Shown piece after piece: positions 57,955 through 64,000 of a stretch of 64,000 bases of DNA. The notes under the pieces are model-generated. The model had not been told where the DNA came from, did not search any database, and worked only from the letters and a program-made list of their open reading frames with translations. Numbering within the stretch: the stretch's first letter is position 1; each line of letters starts with the position of its first letter. The DNA is taken from the NCBI GenBank assembly GCA_014898425.1, contig RCSZ01000010.1:1674001-1738000 (forward strand), written 5' to 3'. This stretch comes from Botryotinia globosa (taxonomy: Eukaryota; Ascomycota; Leotiomycetes; Helotiales; Sclerotiniaceae). The position numbers and the translations under genes were made by a program.

Positions 57955-58309
57955 GGGGGCAGGAACATACATAGGTATCTGATTGTATGCAATAGAGTAC
58001 AGATACAAGGAGACTGGATAGTCTAGATTTGTAGCTGGGAAGGTTATGTACACAACATCTTTAGCGTCTGGAAGTTAAATGGTGGATAGGAGAGTATAGG
58101 TATATCATGATAATTCTGAAATGGAATTTTCAACATACTCTAACCGATATCCCTATATCTTATTGGAGGTTTACCTCCTTAATATTCTTGTCGTCCGCGA
58201 GGTATTAGTACTGTATATATACGAAAAATGAGAAACTCTCGTTTAGTGAGATCTGATTCAAGCGATCTGATTGGCTTGACTTCCTTGGCATTGTGATCAT
58301 AGTGTAACT
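57955..58309. other. 3' flank of the permease gene
   Basis: No gene; minus-strand ORFs at 57601-58053 are antisense shadows. Confidence 0.4.
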
Positions 58310-58680
58310 CCTTAGGTTTTTTCAATGAAATTATATAAATTAGTTTATTTCAATGAAAACGAATTAAATAAAAAGAAAACAAAAGTAACAATTATATAGA
58401 AGAAACTAAGAGCTTTAAAATGATATATTTTTTATATTGCTAGCTTTAAAACTAAGGGTTTTATAAAGGATTGAAATTGAAATAGTATAAATTTTATAGT
58501 ATAAAATTCTAAGCTTTTTCAACGAAATTATTTAAATTAGCTTATTCAAGCTAATATGAATTGAAAAAAAAGAAAGTGATAACTATATAGAAGAAATTAA
58601 GAGCTTTAAAATGATATAATTTTCATAATGCTAGCTTCAAAACTTAAGGGTTTTCTAAAAGATTGAAGTTTAATTAGTGT
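58310..58680. repeat. Diverged tandem duplication, about 199-bp unit
   Basis: 58310-58508 and 58509-58680 align along most of their length: both start with CT(T)AG-TTTTTTCAA-GAAATTAT, share TATATAGAAGAAA-TAAGAGC, TTTAAAATGATATA and ATATTGCTAGCTT-like strings in the same order. AT-rich, non-coding. Confidence 0.75.
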
Positions 58681-59900
58681 AGATATAGCTAGAGCTTATA
58701 TAATCAATTGAAAAGGGCTTATATCGAATGTAGTAAGCCTAAGATTAATAAAAATTATTTTCATATTATAGCTTTCGTGATTCAGTGGTATAATTAATGA
58801 TCTGAAGTGATGTAACCCACTAAAATCTGAATAAAATTAAAAAATCTGAATAAAAAAGGTAAACCGACTTCGCCTACAAGCTTTCAATAAAATTTCTTTT
58901 TTAGATTTTTATAATTATAAATATAATTATATAATACTTTCTCAAAAAGCAAGGGGTCCGGGGGCTCGCAGGCCCCTGGTACAACCCTATATCTTATACA
59001 CTTTTATTTATTCTAAAAATAATATCCTAAAAAATTATATGTAATTAACCAATCATTAAATTCTGTTGAAAATTATAATAAAAAATACTATAATATTATT
59101 TCTTTTATATAAAACAATAAAATTATAATTATAATTAATAATTAATTAGAAATTTCAATATTGAATTTATAAATTTAAATTTTTTACATATTAATTTATT
59201 TAACAATAAAAATAAGATTTCTTTTTAGATTCTTTTTAGAATTTTGAAAACACTTTAATATAAAGAATCAGAAAAGGCTGATTTAATATTAAAAATTCGA
59301 AACTATATTAATAGATAGTTTTCGTTTTAATGAAAATCTTTTATAAATCAAGTATTTATAATCTTTTAAAAGAAATTCAACTATGATAAATTATTTTATA
59401 TTAATATTAATAATAAAACAATTAAAAACCATGTTTTATTATATATTTATATATATAATTAATTATTAAAAAAGCTAATATTTAAATATTAGGATTATAT
59501 AAGTCTTAAGAATAACACGGAACTTTTCTTTAAATATTTTTGAAGAAGAAAAAATTCAAATATAAATTCAGTCTTGAAATTAATAAATAATATTTAATAT
59601 TATAAAATTGAATTGTAATTGAATTTAAATTTCAAAATTCTTAGAAATATTATATAATTTAAAGATTTTTTTGGAAATAAGTTTTTTTAAAAGAAAATCA
59701 CTATGATATTTCTAATTGAAAAAATATATATAATAGACTTTTTGATTAAAATATTAAAATAACTATTTCAATTATTATTGTTTTCTGTTATAAATTATTT
59801 TATAATATAATAAATTAATTTTTTGAAATAATATCATATTTTAATTTTCTTTATTATTATTATAATATATGTTTCTAAGATGTAGGGATATCGGTTAAAT
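58681..59900. other. AT-rich block, probably degraded repeat
   Basis: Very AT-rich and stop-saturated on both strands, except a GC-rich island at 58953-58985 (GGGGTCCGGGGGCTCGCAGG...) that is partly palindromic. Resembles RIP-degraded DNA; no ends or genes identified. Confidence 0.5.
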
Positions 59901-60243
59901 ATGAAATTATTATCAGATGTGGTGATAATAATCTAGATGACAACAATCCGCGGGACTCAACCCCTTCGCTAGAGTCTCGGCACCTTGACAATAACTATCC
60001 CATTCATCACATCCATCCCATCCCATCCCATCTCATCTCATGCCGCTCCTACGATCCCGCCCGAATCAATCTTCAAAGTCTGCTGGAGTGTAGAAACAAA
60101 AAACAATTTACTGTCAAAAGATAGGCACCCATATAGTAAGATTCTGAAAGAACTCCTTTCCTGATATGAAACCAGTATCATTATTTATCTTATCTACAAA
60201 TACAATACAATAATACAATACACATTCCAGCTCGGCAAACCAC

Positions 60244-62781
60244 TCAACCCAAAGTCTCATATCTTTCCTTAGCCTTTTCTTTGGTTCTGCCCACAAACGC
60301 CTTATAATCACCCTTCGTCTGTCTCTCCGCTTCCTTCATCGCATCACCGAGCTTACCGCCCTCAGCTCCTAGGCCCACCCCTTGAGTGTATAACTCTGTC
60401 GCAATAGCCTCAGTTCTTCCTGTGCCTTGGGCACCCAAGCCTTCTCCCACGTTCCAACCCATTTTACCCAGTAGTGCTGCACCTTTTGATTGAACTGGTG
60501 CCACAGGCTCGCTTTGCTCCCCTTTGTGCGAAGGAGGGCTGGTCGTGGAAGACGAAGTTTTTGATTTATTGTGTTGCGCAGCAGGTTGCTTTGGTTGATT
60601 GAAAGCCTGTCGGCGTTCTTTGGCTCGATCTCTATAAGCGGAGCTTTCAGATTTCTTGAGCTTAGCTAAAGCTTTCGAGACTAGCTCTTCATTCTTCGTG
60701 TTATCACGATGAAGCTGGCTGATTCTTTCGTGTTTGTTGACTTCTGCTTCTGTCTTGAATTGGCGGGAACATAAGAGACAGCATTTGCGATCCAGATCTG
60801 CATATGACTGAGTAGGCGGAGAATCTGCAATGGGTTCTGGCGTTGATTTTGCAACCCCACCGGTCGAGTCAGAATCATTGTCCTCAAACTCTTTCGCAGG
60901 TAGACCATGAATCTCATTGTGTCTATTGGTCCAGAATTGGAGATGTGGCGCTACAACTGTCTTAGTACCAGTAGCAGACTCTTTCTCGACTTTTCTCTTC
61001 TTGGACCGAGGTTCTCCATCCTTGCCACCAACAAGTCCTTCATTTGCTGCCGCCGTAGCTACCCTGGTTCGCTGGTTGTTCGCATGATTGACAGGAGCTT
61101 CTGGAGTTACAGTGGAAAACTCGCTGGCATAAGCTGTAGCATCCCAGTACATCAAACTAATCGCAGAGTTTGACAGTGGGCTAAATGTGAACCTCGCTGT
61201 TTCCTCGTTCAGCAAGTCAAGGACAGGCACAAATACACCTGCGTGGATGTACGAGACAATGACAGGTTTCGAGGATATCGTAAACTTATCTGTAGCATTG
61301 TACTTAGCCAAAGCATTTTGGGCATCCTCAACCGAACCAAATTCGGCAAACCCGTATCGCCAACTGTCGTTTGTCTTACGATCTCGAACCAGTAGCACAC
61401 GACGGAGAGAGCCTTCTTTTGCGCCAAGCGAAGCATCACCAGAAGTAGATGAAATCTTCGTCTTCTTGGCCGTGTGTGTATCTCCTAATGTACTTGGTTT
61501 GGTTTTGTAAAGTTTGCACACTCCTTTGGCAAGAATCTCCTCCGTCACACCAGGTTCAAGGCCTCTAAGTAAGAGAAATTGAGAAGCGGTTTCGTCGGGT
61601 GATGCATCACTGTCTCCAGTTGTGGCGAAACCTGAGTAACTAGATACATTTCCCTGTGTCACAACAACGCCATGAGCGGTTGATCCTAAAATCGTTAGCA
61701 ACACAGACCGTGAGTGTGGCTTGTCGCAACGTACTGGTTCTGGGCCCATTACACTTGAAGCACATCATCCTGTATGAATAGTTCAATGTGTAGCACTAGA
61801 TCTGATTAGCTTTCAATATCCAAACGGCGTGAAATATAACATACAACGTCGCATTTCCAATCATCCTCATGCTTGCTTGCTCGATCTTGATCGGTTTTCT
61901 CGCGACTGTAAGCGATTCTAACTTTGGCCGTTTCCGATGCCTGCGAAGAACCATGAAAAGAAACCAATGGATAATGTTCCTCGAGAAATCGTTTTGCTTC
62001 TGGTAGAGTATAAAATTGCGCAAAGGCAAATCCTCTTGATATACCTACGAGTCAAATGGTGAGACGTATGTTCCCTTCGAGGAAAGGTTGACCTACCAGT
62101 TTTCTTATCCTTGATCAATCTGATCTCCTCCACACCCTCAACTTTGAAGTTTGTTTGAAGTTCTTTTGATATCTATAACTCAAAACAATGGCCAATGAGG
62201 CCAATCGCTATGCTTAGCCAGAATTCCAAATTTATTCACATTAACACTTAGTCTAGAAGTGGATTCTCAGATTCGATTTTAACATAGGAATGGGGCGGCC
62301 AACGTCTTCCTGTGTTAAATCTAGAGGCAGTCCCTCAAAGATTATTGTTCGATTTGGTGGTGCGCCATGGTAAGGCGAAGGGCTGCGACTTCTCCCACGA
62401 ACTGGAGATCTGTATCCCTCGCGATCGCGGTCCGTATAGCGGCCTCTATTCTCTCTGCGCGGGGATCTTGATCTTTCCATGTCATAGCCGCGCTCATATC
62501 TGTTGCCATATTGATTGCGCTCGTCTCGATATGCCCGTTCTGTGTATTCCGAGTCGTATTGTCTGCCAGAAGCAGGTCCTCGTAGAGGACTCCTTGAGTT
62601 ATCTTAAGACATCGATGATCAGCACATATACTTGGGAATCTGCATGTCTAAACTATCGATTACCCTTCCGCGATTGATAGGCATCATATCCAGGCGCTCC
62701 ATGTTGTCGGTATTCGCTCGAATATTCTTGATCATCATACATGTCGGCGTCAGGGCCTGGTTTGTAAGGTCTGGAACTCAT
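60244..62781 (-). CDS. RBM5/RBM10-like RNA-binding splicing factor
   Basis: Nuclear protein expected to act in pre-mRNA splicing. Six exons (62781-62664, 62602-62304, 62172-62097, 62044-61845, 61795-61735, 61685-60244) give 731 residues. Domain order matches the RBM5 family: an Arg/Ser/Tyr-rich N-terminus (SRSPRRENRGRYTDRDREGY); RRM1 (NRTIIFEGLPLDLTQED, then VEEIRLIKDKKTGISRGFAF across exons 2-4); a RanBP2-type zinc finger (DWKCDVCYTL ... MMCFKC, assembled from exons 4 and 5); RRM2 (QFLLLRGLEPGVTEEILAKG ... WRYGFAEFGSVEDAQNAL); a C2H2 finger (CCLLCSRQFKTEAEVNKHER); and a C-terminal G-patch (LLGKMGWNVGEGLGAQGTGR). Intron 2 must start GTTGGC to keep RRM1 continuous, an unusual donor. Other introns are 49-61 nt. 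No recognisable OCRE repeat seen. Confidence 0.93.
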
Positions 62782-63101
62782 CACGCTTTGAAAGTCATAA
62801 GATACGGATGATAAATTTAATCCTGAGTTATTCAACCACGAGTATTGAGATGGGAAGCATATGTAATTGAATTGCTGGTAAGTCGATTGTGAATATATTA
62901 ATGATGTTTGTTAAATCAAGGCTGGTTGTTTTTGGAAGGTCAGCTTTGAGCCACAAAACAAGCAAGGCTGACCCCACTACACGCCACAATACAGAAGGCT
63001 ACCCCACCTCGAGCCCACCATATGAACACCCAGCGCAGGGGCCTTATCAGTCCCTTCTAAATACATCACAGGATTTTAATTATCTCACAAATCTTGAAAT
63101 C
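62782..63101. promoter_or_regulatory. Shared divergent promoter, 320 bp
   Basis: The whole gap between the start codons of the RBM5-like gene (minus) and the molybdopterin synthase gene (plus). In-frame ATGs at 62889 and 62901 could extend the latter, but the extra sequence does not look like the family. Confidence 0.6.
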
Positions 63102-63741
63102 ATGGCTAAAGAACTTTGCGAAGATAATTGCTATGTGGCGTTAACTCATGAGTATCTTGATGCTAAAGTTATGATGGACAAAGTCCGAAGCCCAAAGGCC
63201 GGAGCCATCGTTCTTTTCGCAGGTAATATCAACGAGATAGATACTGATCTCGGAGTATCGTACTGAATCATTTGTAGGTACCACCAGAGACAACTTTGGC
63301 GGGAAACCAGTGAAAGAACTTCAATATACATCATACGAGCCACGGGCCTTACAAACTATGCTCAGTATCTGTAAAGCAATTGTTCAAAAACACTCATTGA
63401 CATCCATTGCCATGATTCATCGATTGGGAGTTGTACCTATTGGAGAGGAAAGCATTTTGATTACAGTATCTTCACCTCATCGCCAGGCAGCTTGGAGAGC
63501 AGGTGAAGAAGCCCTGGAGGAATGTAAGGAGAAGGTGGAGGTATGGAAGAAAGAAGAATTTGGTGGTGAGGAGGGTGGTGTTTGGAGAGCGAATCGTGAT
63601 GGTGCTGTGGGCGAGCGAGTGGATGAAGAGAAAGAGAAGAAGAGGCCGGAAATGGGGCCTCATGGTCCGATACTACGGCATAATCGACCTGGCGAGCGTG
63701 GACATGGACCAGTGGTAAGAAACCCTCAGCTTGGTTCTTGA
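63102..63741 (+). CDS. cnxH: Molybdopterin synthase catalytic subunit (MoaE/MOCS2B)
   Basis: Transfers sulfur from the thiocarboxylated small subunit (MoaD/MOCS2A) to precursor Z to make molybdopterin, needed for nitrate reductase and other Mo enzymes. Exon 1 (63102-63222) and exon 2 (63278-63741) flank a 55-nt intron (GTAATA donor, GTAG acceptor); the junction yields FAGTTRDNFGGKPV, the family signature. Also present are SYEPRALQTMLSI, HRLGVVPIGEESILI, SSPHRQAAWRAGEEALEECK and the VWKKEEF segment with the expected catalytic lysine. The protein is 194 residues; fungal members carry the same charged tail after the MoaE fold (RPEMGPHGPILRHN). Start at 63102 fits the family's short N-terminus. 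Confidence 0.93.
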
Positions 63742-64000
63742 GAAAGATTAGTCATGGACACAAGTTCACTATATTGATAAGTTCTGCGTCAAGCTGCGTG
63801 TGCGTTCTATGATACTCTCATTCTATGATGATGGTATTCTAGTGAAAGAAAAATCCGGTGCGGTATTATCAAAGGCGTCACTATCCACAGTTCAAGGGGT
63901 GTAAGGCTGATGATTGCCTTGTGAAGCATTGAAAGGAAGGGGCCTGGCATCGAAGCAATTTCTAGCCGTGAAGTCAAAATCAAGTTATTTATAAGCAAAT
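63742..64000. other. 3' flank, nothing recognised
   Basis: A small minus-strand ORF at 63807-63998 has no support. Confidence 0.4.

Noticed and set aside
57601..58053. 150-aa minus-strand ORF
   Set aside because: Antisense to the last exon of the Git1-like gene; no start context or domain.

Overview
This window looks like filamentous ascomycete nuclear DNA. Evidence: short introns (about 44-270 nt, mostly 49-100) with GTAAGT-like donors and CTAAC/CTAAT branch points, a tRNA-Phe with a 29-nt intron after position 37, and fungal families (DUF3433, a Sed5 syntaxin, a Git1-type permease, a fungal MoaE homologue). Gene content and AT-rich degraded repeats resembling repeat-induced point mutation (RIP) suggest a Leotiomycete such as Botrytis or Sclerotinia; that placement is inference.

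Layout. 1-12 kb is accessory: an F-box gene entering from the left edge, an intact F-box gene at 3.9-4.8 kb, two broken F-box copies, two relics of unrecognised genes, a solo LTR with a 5-bp target duplication, two neighbouring TA-flanked inverted-repeat elements and a longer element with CCCTGTGGTGG ends. 12.2 kb carries tRNA-Phe; 12.7-13.8 kb is AT-rich with another solo-LTR-like element. 14-24.7 kb is conserved: sed5 (minus strand, with a 25-nt last exon) and two large low-complexity protein genes. 24.7-29.2 kb is nearly gene-free. 29.2-31.1 kb has two small unrecognised genes. 31.2-39.3 kb holds small elements and a 5.74-kb LTR retrotransposon with a 5-bp duplication, inserted inside the reading frame of an older gene that is now a pseudogene. 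39.7-43.4 kb mixes an intact aldo-keto reductase with relics. 43.8-63.7 kb is mostly intact: a four-pass membrane protein, a DUF3433 membrane protein, a small tail-anchored protein, a large disordered protein, a Git1-like permease with a Pho4/NUC-1-type CACGTG site upstream, an RBM5-like splicing factor, and the molybdopterin synthase large subunit, divergent from RBM5. An AT-rich block at 58.3-59.9 kb includes a roughly 199-bp tandem duplication.

The genes do not form one pathway. The main story is genome architecture: islands of conserved housekeeping genes between AT-rich, repeat-invaded stretches where F-box and unknown genes decay. Many exon models below were built by hand by joining splice sites in phase and still need transcript support. 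No clearly new multi-gene system was found; the best leads are the split gene, the F-box family and the paired foldback elements.
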